NCBI GenBank assembly: GCA_964524145.1
Contig: CAZGCA010000014.1
Span: 1-64,000, forward strand
DNA from: CAZGCA01 sp964524145
GTDB taxonomy: Bacteria; Hydrogenedentota; CAZGCA01
DNA length: 64,000 bases
Direction: 5' to 3'
The number at the start of each line of letters is the position of its first letter. Position 1 is the first letter of the stretch. This document shows, in pieces, positions 18,555 to 26,227 of this stretch. The translations under genes and the position numbers were made by a program. A model generated the notes under the pieces. It was not told the DNA's origin. It did no database searches and worked only from the letters and a program-made list of their open reading frames with translations.

Positions 18555-19642
18555 TTTTCAACCCTCTTGAGGCACTGCCTGTAGACTTCCACGTGAAGCC
18601 CGGCGACTCGGTCCCAGGTCCAGTCTTTGACGAGCTCAAACGCTTTGCGACCAGCCTTCCCTGCGTCCCAGGTGAGCGCCTCTTCCATAGCATTCCTCAA
18701 ACCGTTTGGATCGTTCGGATCATACACAATTGCCGCGCCCGTATCACGCAACTCCGACAGGCACCCCATGTCCGGAACGATCACCGGTCTCCCAAACGAC
18801 ATGGCAAGAATTACCGACCCGGACGTCAGGATCCTCTCGAACGCAAATACCGCAAAATCGCACGCGTTAAGATACACCTGGACTTGCTCATCGGGTACAC
18901 GTTCAGCAACCACCCGCACCTTGTCCCCTCGATCACCAGACGCCAGTTGCCGGACAAACTCTTCGTCCTCTTCTCTAAACGGTTTGCCGGCGATAACGAG
19001 CGATGCCCTATCGCAGTTCAATGAACGGAATGCATTGGTTATCCGCTCTATGCCCTTATACCGTCTTATGAGACCGAGCGATAGGAAGACCACATCGACG
19101 GGACCCAGTCCCAATATCGAGCGCGACTCCTCAACCGTAATGGTTCTCGGATAGCAATCAGCATAGTTCGCGTGGCGAACTATCGTAACACCTTTCTTCC
19201 TATTCACTATCAACCGGCGGTCAGCGACCTTTTTCGCTGCGCTACAATGGGCTATGGTTCGCGACGCCATATTCAACGTTAACACTGTTGCGAGAACATT
19301 TCCCAGCTTTCCCCTGGCCTCGTGCGGGACAAGATTATGGAATGTCCATACTATTCTGTATCCGAGCAGCCTCGCATAACACATTCTCAGAGCATACCTT
19401 AACAGAGAGGCGTAGCGCCGGACGAACGTGCCTCGGTACCGGTAAAACGGCTCCAACCAGTGCAAGTGGATGATGTCCACCTTCCCTCTGTTTGCACGCA
19501 GCCACGGAACGTCGAAGCTGGCGTCTTTCACGACACCGACGCCGAGAGCTTCGACCGATTCATAAAGCATCCCACAATACGGGTTCGCGGTCCGCTTTGC
19601 CGGAAATCCGGCAACGGTTATCTTCTCCGCGGCAGGAGTCAT
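18551..19642 (-). CDS. GT4-like glycosyltransferase, first gene of the leftward operon
   Basis: A 363-residue GT-B enzyme. The N-terminal half has KVDIIHLHWLEPFYR (about 54-68), a WTFHNLVPHEA strand and AHCSAAK. The C-terminal half has VVFLSLGLIRRYKGI, VIAGKP and ILTSGSVILAMSFGRPVIVPDMGC, the nucleotide-sugar site, where a GSVILAM segment replaces the more usual E-x7-E. I chose ATG 19642; the frame stays open much further upstream but that part is unlike any glycosyltransferase and spans a likely promoter. A weak GGAAG precedes the start. The sigma-54-type site at 19729-19744 would begin transcription about 75 bases upstream of this ATG. Confidence 0.85.
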   Translation of the reverse strand: MTPAAEKITVAGFPAKRTANPYCGMLYESVEALGVGVVKDASFDVPWLRANRGKVDIIHLHWLEPFYRYRGTFVRRYASLLRYALRMCYARLLGYRIVWTFHNLVPHEARGKLGNVLATVLTLNMASRTIAHCSAAKKVADRRLIVNRKKGVTIVRHANYADCYPRTITVEESRSILGLGPVDVVFLSLGLIRRYKGIERITNAFRSLNCDRASLVIAGKPFREEDEEFVRQLASGDRGDKVRVVAERVPDEQVQVYLNACDFAVFAFERILTSGSVILAMSFGRPVIVPDMGCLSELRDTGAAIVYDPNDPNGLRNAMEEALTWDAGKAGRKAFELVKDWTWDRVAGLHVEVYRQCLKRVEN

Positions 19643-19728
19643 TGTTGGTACGCTTCCGCTATCTTCGCTTCGTCCACGCTGAGTCCGGCTAGTTCTCAAA
19701 GTACAGTCTACCCATCCTGCACGAAGTG

Positions 19729-19744
19729 AGCAAAAAGCAGGCCA
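19729..19744 (-). promoter_or_regulatory. Sigma-54-type promoter for the leftward operon
   Basis: Read on the minus strand the site is TGGCCTGCTTTTTGCT. The consensus is TGGCACG-N4-TTGCW: the invariant GG and GC are present at the correct spacing, with two mismatches. Transcription would begin near 19718, about 75 bases before the ATG at 19642. The outer elements are identical to those of the oppositely directed site at 20101-20116. Confidence 0.55.
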
Positions 19745-20028
19745 ATGGCGGGAGAATACTCTGCTCCCAACGCTCCCTCGCCTGCACAGCGGAGGGGAAA
19801 CAACCGATTGGCCGCTCATACTGCCTGAATTGCCCTGATCTATGCATGGTTGGAGGGCAGTCCGGGAGCGTATGTTGCGATTTCTGAACGCCATGTCGAG
19901 ATAGATGAACGCGCAGTTTAACTTGTTATACATATGGAAGTTATGAACCGGAACCAGCCGTAATTGTTTGAATTTGTTCACGCTTGTCAACCTCGGGGGA
20001 GTCTTTCCATCGCTGTTTGCCTGACGAA

Positions 20029-20098
20029 GGGCTCGGTGAGTACCGATTGAAAGGCGGTAGACGGGAGTTTCCTTGACCGGACGGGCGAACCGAGTCCC
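20029..20098 (+). other. Possible structured RNA or DNA element
   Basis: GGGCTCGGT at 20029-20037 can pair with ACCGAGTCCC at 20089-20098 with a single bulged base. Inside it TACCG (20041-20045) pairs exactly with CGGTA (20055-20059) around a nine-base loop. The 70-base fold ends directly before the sigma-54-type site at 20101. It could be part of a leader or small RNA on either strand, or simply a chance fold; it does not match a tRNA or any riboswitch I can recognise. Confidence 0.3.
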
Positions 20099-20100
20099 TT

Positions 20101-20116
20101 TGGCCTGAGATTTGCT
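20101..20116 (+). promoter_or_regulatory. Sigma-54-type promoter for the rightward operon
   Basis: TGGCCTGAGATTTGCT matches TGGCACG-N4-TTGCW at all but two positions and keeps the GG/GC spacing. Transcription would start near 20128, leaving a leader of about 40 bases before the HTH gene at 20168. Confidence 0.55.
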
Positions 20117-20167
20117 CATTCGGCCCCGTAAGTTCGTTTGTGCGAGAATCAAGACGGAGCAACGAAA

Positions 20168-20389
20168 ATGGCACAACAGATGGAATCTGTGGACGAGATA
20201 CTGACGAGAGGAGAGGCCTGCAAGTTCCTGAAGATCGGGCGGACGAAGCTATGGTCTCTCACGAAGGCGGAGAAGATCCCCGCGTATAGAGTAGGTGAGG
20301 GCCGCACCTCGGATCTGAGGTACAAGCGGGCAGACCTGCTGGCGTGGCTGGAGAGGAACCGGGTAAAACCCCTCTCGGATGCCAGGTAA
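20168..20389 (+). CDS. Small MerR/excisionase-type HTH DNA-binding protein
   Basis: A 73-residue protein of the HTH_17/excisionase-like class: LTRGEACKFLKIGRTKLWSLTKAEKIPAYRVGEGRTSDLRYKRADLLAWLE has the helix-turn-helix, the basic wing (residues about 40-55) and the closing helix. It has no integrase partner here. It is the first gene of the rightward operon, behind the sigma-54-type site and 108 bases before the aminotransferase gene, so it may be a local regulator of the divergent operons. I chose ATG 20168, preceded by ACGGAGC, over an upstream in-frame ATG at 20138 that lies close to the expected transcript start. Confidence 0.78.
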   Translation: MAQQMESVDEILTRGEACKFLKIGRTKLWSLTKAEKIPAYRVGEGRTSDLRYKRADLLAWLERNRVKPLSDAR

Positions 20390-20497
20390 CCAAGGGCGCG
20401 CCCGAGGAATCCTGCTGCCCGAGAAGGGAATACAGAGCGCTGGTTCCGCATGCGACCTGTTGCGGCATCCCATAGCAAGAAGGAAGGAAGGCCAAGA

Positions 20498-21601
20498 ATG
20501 AAGGTCCCTCTACTGGATATCAAAGAGCAGAACGCGGCTCTCAAGCACCAGATAGACGAGGCTATCGGGGAAGTGGTGAGCAGTTGTCAGTTCATAATGG
20601 GGCCAATAGTGAAGGAGTTTGAAGACCGCGTGGCCGCCTATCTGGGCTGCAAACATGCAGTAGGCTGCGCGTCGGGGACGGACGCGATCTTATTGTCGCT
20701 CCACGCCTTAGGTGTTACCCATGGGGACGAGGTGGTGACTACTCCATTCACGTTTTTCGCGACTGTCGGGAGTATTTGGCGTTTAGGAGCGAGACCCGTC
20801 TTCGTAGATATTGATCGCAAGACATACAACATTGACCCGGCCGGGATCGAGGCCGCCATAACGGAAAAAACAAAGGCTATCATACCCGTACATCTTTACG
20901 GCCAGTGCGCGGAGATGGACCCGATAATGGATGTCGCGCGAAGACACGGGCTCGCGGTCATTGAGGATGCGGCCCAGTCCATGAGCGCCAAATACAAGGA
21001 CGCCGCTGCAGGTACCATCGGCGACACGGGCTGTCTAAGTTTCTTCCCGAGCAAGAATCTGGGCGGTTTCGGCGACGGCGGAATGGTTGTTACGAATGAC
21101 GACGCACTCGCCGAGAAGATTCGTATTCTGAGAGTGCATGGCTCGAAACCGAAGTACTTCCATGCGTTGGTCGGCATGAACAGCCGGCTCGATTCGCTTC
21201 AGGCGGCGGTGTTGAATGTCAAGCTCGACCATCTCGATGACTGGTCGGCAAAACGGCGCGAGAACGCTGCTCGGTACGACTCGCTTCTGAATGGAACAGA
21301 CCTGGTGACGCCGCACGTCATGCCGGGCTGCTTCCACATATACAACCAGTACGTTATCAGGACTTCGAGGCGCGACGACCTGCAAGCACATTTGAAATCG
21401 CACGAGATAGGCACCGCGCTCTATTACCCGCTGCCGCTGCACCTTCAGGAATGCTTTCGCGAGCTTGGGTGCAAGGAAGGCGATCTGCCGGAATCAGAGT
21501 CGGCATCGAAAGAGGTCATCGCGATACCGGTATTCCCGGAGTTGGGGAACGAGAGACAGGATTACGTAATAGAAACGATAAACGGTTTTCTGGCGAGCTA
21601 G
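20498..21601 (+). CDS. DegT/DnrJ/EryC1/StrS sugar aminotransferase, WbpE-like
   Basis: A 367-residue PLP-dependent nucleotide-sugar aminotransferase. The opening PLLDIKEQN, the cofactor aspartate D157 in IEDAAQS and the Schiff-base lysine K186 in SFFPSKNLGGFGDGG are all present. Overall pattern, including TKAIIPVHLYGQCA, resembles WbpE, which aminates UDP-3-keto-GlcNAc(A). The oxidoreductase at 22865 and the 2-epimerase at 25114 fit the same pathway. ATG 20498 follows a run of GGAAGGAAGG. It is full length, with no missing catalytic residues seen. Confidence 0.92.
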   Translation: MKVPLLDIKEQNAALKHQIDEAIGEVVSSCQFIMGPIVKEFEDRVAAYLGCKHAVGCASGTDAILLSLHALGVTHGDEVVTTPFTFFATVGSIWRLGARPVFVDIDRKTYNIDPAGIEAAITEKTKAIIPVHLYGQCAEMDPIMDVARRHGLAVIEDAAQSMSAKYKDAAAGTIGDTGCLSFFPSKNLGGFGDGGMVVTNDDALAEKIRILRVHGSKPKYFHALVGMNSRLDSLQAAVLNVKLDHLDDWSAKRRENAARYDSLLNGTDLVTPHVMPGCFHIYNQYVIRTSRRDDLQAHLKSHEIGTALYYPLPLHLQECFRELGCKEGDLPESESASKEVIAIPVFPELGNERQDYVIETINGFLAS

Positions 21602-21612
21602 ACAGGAAGAGC

Positions 21613-22881
21613 ATGCGCATTCTTTACATCACGAAATTCTACGCTCCGGAGCCGGGCGCTGCGAGCGTCAGGGTCTCGGACTTTACACGTCGCTGGTCTT
21701 CCGCAGGTGAGAACGTAACTGTCGTCACCTGCTTTCCCAACTACATGATTGCGCGTGAATCCGAAAGTCGGAGGAATGGCTTTCCGTGGCGACATGAGAC
21801 CGTTGACGGAGTGAATGTGCAGCATGTGGCGACTCTATTTCCCAGCGCTCGTCGCATACTGACGAGGATCATCCATCAGTTCTTCTTCTGTGTGATGGCC
21901 TTCTTGGCGGGACTGTTTGCGCGGCCGAAGCCGGACGTACTGATTGTGTCGTCACCCCCGTTTCCGCTGGGGTTGTGCGGTTACCTGTTGAGCAGGTTGA
22001 GGCGTGTGCCTCTGATTTTCGAGGTGCGAGACCTCTTCCCGGGTTCTGCCGAGGCGTTCGGCGTAGTGAAAAACAAGCTGCTGCTGAGCATGTTGTCGTC
22101 GGTTGAGCGATTGTTTTACCGCAAGGCGGCACGGGTCGTTGCGGTAACACAGGGTCTATACGACGAAGTGCGATCGCATGTCTCAATGAACGGGCAGGTC
22201 GTAAAAGTGATCAACGGGACTGACACGGAGCTTTTCCGACCCGGACAGGGCAGCAAAGAGAACTGGGAGCCTGCTGGACTGCGAGACAGCTTCGTTGTCA
22301 TTTATACGGGTCTGATGGGTCGAGCGCACGGAGCGCTTGCTCTTGTTGAGGCCGCGCGATTGCTCGCGGACCGGAAGGACATATCGTTTGTATTCATGGG
22401 CGACGGCGTTGACAAGCCGGCCATGCAAGAGATGAAACGAGAGCACAACCTGGACAACGTTAGCTTTATTGACACCCAGCCCGTTGATCGTGTGCCGAAG
22501 TATGTCTGCGCATCCGACGTCGGGTTCGCGTCGCTGCTGCCCTCAGAGTTCACCACCAAATCAATACCGGTGAAGATGTTTGACTACATGGCGTGCGCGA
22601 AACCAGTCATACTGTGTGGTCGCGGTGAAGCCGCGGAAATTGTCAAAGAGCACAACGCCGGCATCTGTGCAGATCCCGAAGATCCCGACGCGATAGCTGC
22701 CGCGGTGCTCCGACTCTACGAAGACTCTGACGCATGCCGGCGCCACGGCGAGAACGGCAGGAATTGTGTGGAAGTCTCCTACAACAGGGCCAAGATAGCC
22801 GGCGACTACCTGGCTATGCTGCGTCAGCTTGGAGCTAGTGCCGACCAGGCAAGGAACAGGAAAGATGGTAAATCAACCTGA
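21613..22881 (+). CDS. GT4 family glycosyltransferase (WbuB-like)
   Basis: A 422-residue GT-B enzyme. RILYITKFYAPEPGAASVRVSDFTRRW and VSSPPFPLGLCGYLLSRLRRVPLIFEVRDLFPGSAEAFG are characteristic of the WbuB/WcaI-like branch that acts on aminosugar acceptors. The C-terminal site reads SIPVKMFDYMACAKPVILCGRGEAAE. ATG 21613 follows AGGAAGAG and lies 11 bases after the aminotransferase stop; the longer upstream frame is an overlap artefact. Probably transfers the aminosugar produced by its neighbours or adds to it. Confidence 0.87.
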   Translation: MRILYITKFYAPEPGAASVRVSDFTRRWSSAGENVTVVTCFPNYMIARESESRRNGFPWRHETVDGVNVQHVATLFPSARRILTRIIHQFFFCVMAFLAGLFARPKPDVLIVSSPPFPLGLCGYLLSRLRRVPLIFEVRDLFPGSAEAFGVVKNKLLLSMLSSVERLFYRKAARVVAVTQGLYDEVRSHVSMNGQVVKVINGTDTELFRPGQGSKENWEPAGLRDSFVVIYTGLMGRAHGALALVEAARLLADRKDISFVFMGDGVDKPAMQEMKREHNLDNVSFIDTQPVDRVPKYVCASDVGFASLLPSEFTTKSIPVKMFDYMACAKPVILCGRGEAAEIVKEHNAGICADPEDPDAIAAAVLRLYEDSDACRRHGENGRNCVEVSYNRAKIAGDYLAMLRQLGASADQARNRKDGKST

Positions 22882-23899
22882 AAAGGTCAAGGTCGCTACC
22901 ATTGGCGCAGGCGGATGGGGCAAGAACCTTGTCCGCAACTTCTTCCAGATCGACGGGGCCGACCTCATTTACGTCTGCGATCTCGATGAAAAAGCCCTTG
23001 CAAAGGCGGAGTCGCAATATCCGGGCGTCAAAGTGAGCAGGTCCGTTGAAGACGTCTTGGCCGATAGCAAGGTCCAGGCCGTCATTATAGCCACTCCTGC
23101 CGTGACGCATTTTGAGATGGCCAAGAAGGCGCTTGAAGCCGGCAAGCATGTGTTTGTCGAGAAACCGATGACACTCAAGGTCCGGGACGCTCGCGATCTG
23201 GCAGCCACTGTCGAGAGAACGGGGCTGAAGCTGATGGTCGGGCACCTGCTCGAGTATCACCCGGCGGTCGAGACGCTGCGCAAGATGGTAGCGAGCGGCG
23301 AGCTGGGTGACATCTTCTACGCATACTCTCAGCGAGTGAACCTCGGGGTTATCCGGCAGGACGAGAACGCGCTCTGGAGTTTTGCCCCGCACGATATATC
23401 CGTCATCCTGTACTTGTTTGATACGGAGCCCGAGACGGTATGTGCGCGTGGCGAATCCTATCTTCAGCAGGGAATCGAGGACGTGGTGTTCGTCAACATG
23501 CGTTTCGCGGACGGCAAGATGGCGCAAATGCAACTGAGCTGGCTGGACCCCCACAAGATTCGAAAGACGACCATCGTCGGCAGCAAGAAGATGGTCGTAT
23601 TCGACGATATGGAGAGCGCGGAGAAGGTGAAGGTGTACGACAAGGGAGTGAGCGGCGGCGGAGAGATCATATCGTACGCGGACTCGCTGGCCTTGAGAAC
23701 CGGCGACATTTACATTCCGCACATCAAGATGGTGGAACCGTTGCGGACCGAGTGCGAACACTTTATTGACTGCATTCGAACCGATCGGCAGCCTCGCAGC
23801 GACGTCCAGGACGGTCTGCGGGTCGTCGAAGTGCTTGCCGCGGCCCAGGAATCGCTCTCGAGCGGCGGCGTGCCGGTGCGCGTAGCAAAGGATAGCTGA
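22865..23899 (+). CDS. Gfo/Idh/MocA family oxidoreductase, WbpB/WlbA-like
   Basis: A 344-residue NAD-dependent sugar dehydrogenase. The Rossmann motif is GAGGWGKNLVRNF (14-26) and the family EKP signature is at residues 99-101 (FVEKPMTL). The GWGKNLVRNF signature is typical of UDP-GlcNAc(A) 3-dehydrogenases found beside WbpE-like aminotransferases. The start at ATG 22865 overlaps the preceding glycosyltransferase by 17 bases. It would supply the 3-keto sugar that the aminotransferase uses. No WbpA-type 6-dehydrogenase or WbpD-type acetyltransferase is seen here. Confidence 0.9.
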   Translation: MVNQPEKVKVATIGAGGWGKNLVRNFFQIDGADLIYVCDLDEKALAKAESQYPGVKVSRSVEDVLADSKVQAVIIATPAVTHFEMAKKALEAGKHVFVEKPMTLKVRDARDLAATVERTGLKLMVGHLLEYHPAVETLRKMVASGELGDIFYAYSQRVNLGVIRQDENALWSFAPHDISVILYLFDTEPETVCARGESYLQQGIEDVVFVNMRFADGKMAQMQLSWLDPHKIRKTTIVGSKKMVVFDDMESAEKVKVYDKGVSGGGEIISYADSLALRTGDIYIPHIKMVEPLRTECEHFIDCIRTDRQPRSDVQDGLRVVEVLAAAQESLSSGGVPVRVAKDS

Positions 23900-23904
23900 A
23901 CCGT

Positions 23905-25098
23905 ATGAGACGCGACAAGCTACAGATTATGCCGTTCCCGGAGGGGAAAAGGTTCGCGTTCACGATAGTAGACGACACTGATCGCGCGACGCTCGAGACG
24001 GTCCGGCCCGTGTACGATCTGCTGGACGAGTTGGGGTTGCGCACAACCAAGACTGTCTGGGTGAAGAATGCAACCCACAAGGCCGGCCCCGTCGAAGAAG
24101 ACGGCGAATTCGACTATGGTGCGACCCTCGAGGACCCGGAGTATCGAGAGTTTGTACAATCGCTGCACGCGAAAGGGTTCGAGATAGCGCTCCACGGAGT
24201 CTCCGGCGGTAACGACACGCGCAACGAGATCATCGAGGGGTATGAAGAGTTTAAGCGCGTTTTTGGCGACTACCCGAAGATGTACGTCTGTCATTCGCAA
24301 TCGAAACACAATCTTTACTGGGGCGCTAGGCGGTTGGACAGCAAGATACTCCGCACACTGATGAATCTGTCAGGAAAAGGCTTCTTCTGCGGAGAGGACA
24401 AGGACAGCCCGCATTTCTGGGGTGACATATGCCAGCAACACACGAAGTACATGCGGAACTGGGTGGTCGACAAAGCCAACATTCTCGACGTGTCAACAAC
24501 GCTGGTCTATCACGACCCACGGCGGCCATACGTCAACTTTTGGTACAGCGGCTGCAACGGAGCCGACGCGCGGAAGTTTGTGCGGTTGCTGTCCCACAAG
24601 GCTGTCGAGAAGCTGGTGTGCGACAACGGGATCTGCGTGGTGTACACTCATTTCGGTTTGGGGTTTACAGAAGAGCAAGGTGGGGCGCGTAAGGTGAAGG
24701 AGGGTCCGGCAGCAGCTTTGCGCGAGGTGGCATCCTGCACAGGCGGCTGGTTCGTGCCGGCCTCGGAAATGCTTGACAGACTGTTGGCTTTGAAAAACGT
24801 GACGTGCCGGTCTGAATCCAACGGGTGGGTGGTGGCAAACGTGAACCCGTTTCCGGTTGAAGACCTGGCAGGCAGGTGCGGTGAGAAGGCCAGCCTGTTC
24901 GATTCCTCCGGCACGGAGATTAAGGTTGATGAGCAAGGTTTCTTCACCCTGGGAACGTTGGAGCCGGGCAGCGCCATGGCGTTGTTTAGACGCCCGCCGG
25001 AACAGGTGAAGGGACTGATTGTTGGCGACGTGCTGCCCGCGCGTGAACGTCGCCGTCTTGTGTTCGAGTGGTGCAAGACCAAGCTGTCGGGTTCTTAG
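23905..25098 (+). CDS. Divergent polysaccharide-deacetylase-fold protein
   Basis: A 397-residue protein with a NodB-like N-terminal barrel. FTIVDDTDRATLE supplies the acidic pair D23-D24 and FEIALHGVSGGNDTR a candidate metal histidine, with YVCHSQSKHN and VVYTHFGLGF later. The spacing differs from classical deacetylases and the canonical HXXXH is not clear, so activity may differ. A C-terminal beta domain (about 290-390) ends the protein. Placement between a sugar 3-dehydrogenase and a UDP-GlcNAc 2-epimerase suggests a glycan-modifying role. Five bases separate it from the gene upstream. Confidence 0.72.
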   Translation: MRRDKLQIMPFPEGKRFAFTIVDDTDRATLETVRPVYDLLDELGLRTTKTVWVKNATHKAGPVEEDGEFDYGATLEDPEYREFVQSLHAKGFEIALHGVSGGNDTRNEIIEGYEEFKRVFGDYPKMYVCHSQSKHNLYWGARRLDSKILRTLMNLSGKGFFCGEDKDSPHFWGDICQQHTKYMRNWVVDKANILDVSTTLVYHDPRRPYVNFWYSGCNGADARKFVRLLSHKAVEKLVCDNGICVVYTHFGLGFTEEQGGARKVKEGPAAALREVASCTGGWFVPASEMLDRLLALKNVTCRSESNGWVVANVNPFPVEDLAGRCGEKASLFDSSGTEIKVDEQGFFTLGTLEPGSAMALFRRPPEQVKGLIVGDVLPARERRRLVFEWCKTKLSGS

Positions 25099-25113
25099 CA
25101 GAGGAGTGAGGAC

Positions 25114-26223
25114 TTGAAACGGTTGATGTTTGTCTTCGGAACTCGTCCGGAGGCGATAAAGATGGCGCCGGTTATTGCGAAGTTCAAGAGCGATCCGTCT
25201 CGTTACGAGGTCGTTGTCGCCGTGACAGCACAACATCGCGAGATGCTCGACCAGGTGCTCGATCTGTTCGGCATCGTGCCGGATCATGACCTGAATATAA
25301 TGAAACCCAATCAGAGTCTTGCAGACACAACTGCTTCGGCCGTGAAGGGGCTCGATGGTTTGATGGTGGAAGAGAACCCCGACTTGGTCTTCGTGCAGGG
25401 CGATACGACCACAACGTTTGTTGGCGCGCTGGCGGCCTTCTACCATAAGGTCCCGGTGGCCCACATCGAGGCCGGACTCAGAACGTTTGACAAGTTTCAG
25501 CCGTTCCCTGAAGAGATCAACAGGACGTTGACGTCCCGCATTGCGGACATCAATTTCGCGCCGACCGAGTCGTCGAAGAACAACCTTTTGCGCGAGGGGG
25601 TGCCGCCGGAGATCGTGTTCGTGACCGGCAACACGGTCATCGACGCATTACTCGACGTTGCCGAACGGCCTTATGACTTCGGTGGTGAACTGGGCGAGAT
25701 CTTCGGGAATAACGACCGCAGAACCATACTGCTGACGGCGCACAGGCGCGAGAACCACGGCAAGGGGATGGAGGATATTAGCCGGGCCGTGTTGCGCATA
25801 CTTAAGGCTCATCCGGAGACGGAGATCCTGTTTCCCGTGCACCTCAGCCCGCACGTCAGGGGACCGGTCTTCGAGATTCTCGGCGGCAAGGAACGCGTCC
25901 ATCTTATCGATCCTCTGGACTACGAGCCGTTCGTTCATGCCATGGCGCACTCATACTTGATACTGACAGATTCCGGCGGTGTCCAGGAGGAGGCTCCCTC
26001 GCTGGGCAAGCCCGTTCTGGTGCTGCGCAACACCACTGAGCGGCCCGAAGCTGTGGACGCGGGCACGGTTGAACTCGTCGGGACTGACGTTGACCGGATA
26101 GTCGAGTCGGCGTCACAGCTTCTTGATGATCCGGAGAAGTACGAAGACATGGCGCGGAACATCAATCCGTACGGTGACGGCCAAGCGTCGTCCCGGATAT
26201 TCGAGATAGTCGGGAGGTCCTAA
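25114..26223 (+). CDS. wecB: Non-hydrolysing UDP-GlcNAc 2-epimerase (WecB/WbpI family)
   Basis: A 369-residue enzyme with the full set of family motifs: FGTRPEAIKMAPV at the N-terminus, EINRTLTSRIADINFAPTE, LTAHRRENHGKGMEDI, and TDSGGVQEEAPSLGKPVLVLRNTTERPEAV. It interconverts UDP-GlcNAc and UDP-ManNAc, or, in WbpI-type members, the 2,3-diacetamido-uronate form. The start is an unusual TTG at 25114 supported by GAGGAG upstream. Neighbouring WbpE- and WbpB-like genes make the WbpI-type substrate plausible; the name wecB is used in the broad family sense. Confidence 0.92.
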   Translation: MKRLMFVFGTRPEAIKMAPVIAKFKSDPSRYEVVVAVTAQHREMLDQVLDLFGIVPDHDLNIMKPNQSLADTTASAVKGLDGLMVEENPDLVFVQGDTTTTFVGALAAFYHKVPVAHIEAGLRTFDKFQPFPEEINRTLTSRIADINFAPTESSKNNLLREGVPPEIVFVTGNTVIDALLDVAERPYDFGGELGEIFGNNDRRTILLTAHRRENHGKGMEDISRAVLRILKAHPETEILFPVHLSPHVRGPVFEILGGKERVHLIDPLDYEPFVHAMAHSYLILTDSGGVQEEAPSLGKPVLVLRNTTERPEAVDAGTVELVGTDVDRIVESASQLLDDPEKYEDMARNINPYGDGQASSRIFEIVGRS

Positions 26224-26227
26224 TCAC

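Larger units (their letters stand above)
19643..20167 (+). other. Divergent intergenic control region of the two glycan operons
   Basis: About 525 bases without a convincing gene. They separate the leftward operon (first ATG at 19642) from the rightward one (first ATG at 20168). The region holds two sigma-54-like sites facing outwards, a base-paired element at 20029-20098, and several TGAAC/GTTCA pentamers between about 19870 and 19980 that could be activator half-sites. The leftward glycosyltransferase frame is open across it, but the implied peptide is low-complexity and unrelated to the enzyme. Confidence 0.6.

Noticed and set aside
19643..20028. Cyclic-di-GMP riboswitch-like GCACAG and GGGAAACAACC words
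   Set aside because: The order and pairing needed for a GEMM riboswitch could not be traced.
20029..20098. Degenerate tRNA
   Set aside because: The outer stem looks like an acceptor stem, but there is no TTCGA-type T-loop or anticodon arm.
19643..20176. Upstream extension of the GT4 gene (frame open to 20176 on the minus strand)
   Set aside because: The extra 178 residues have no resemblance to glycosyltransferases, span a sigma-54-type site and overlap the HTH gene; the family start is at 19642.
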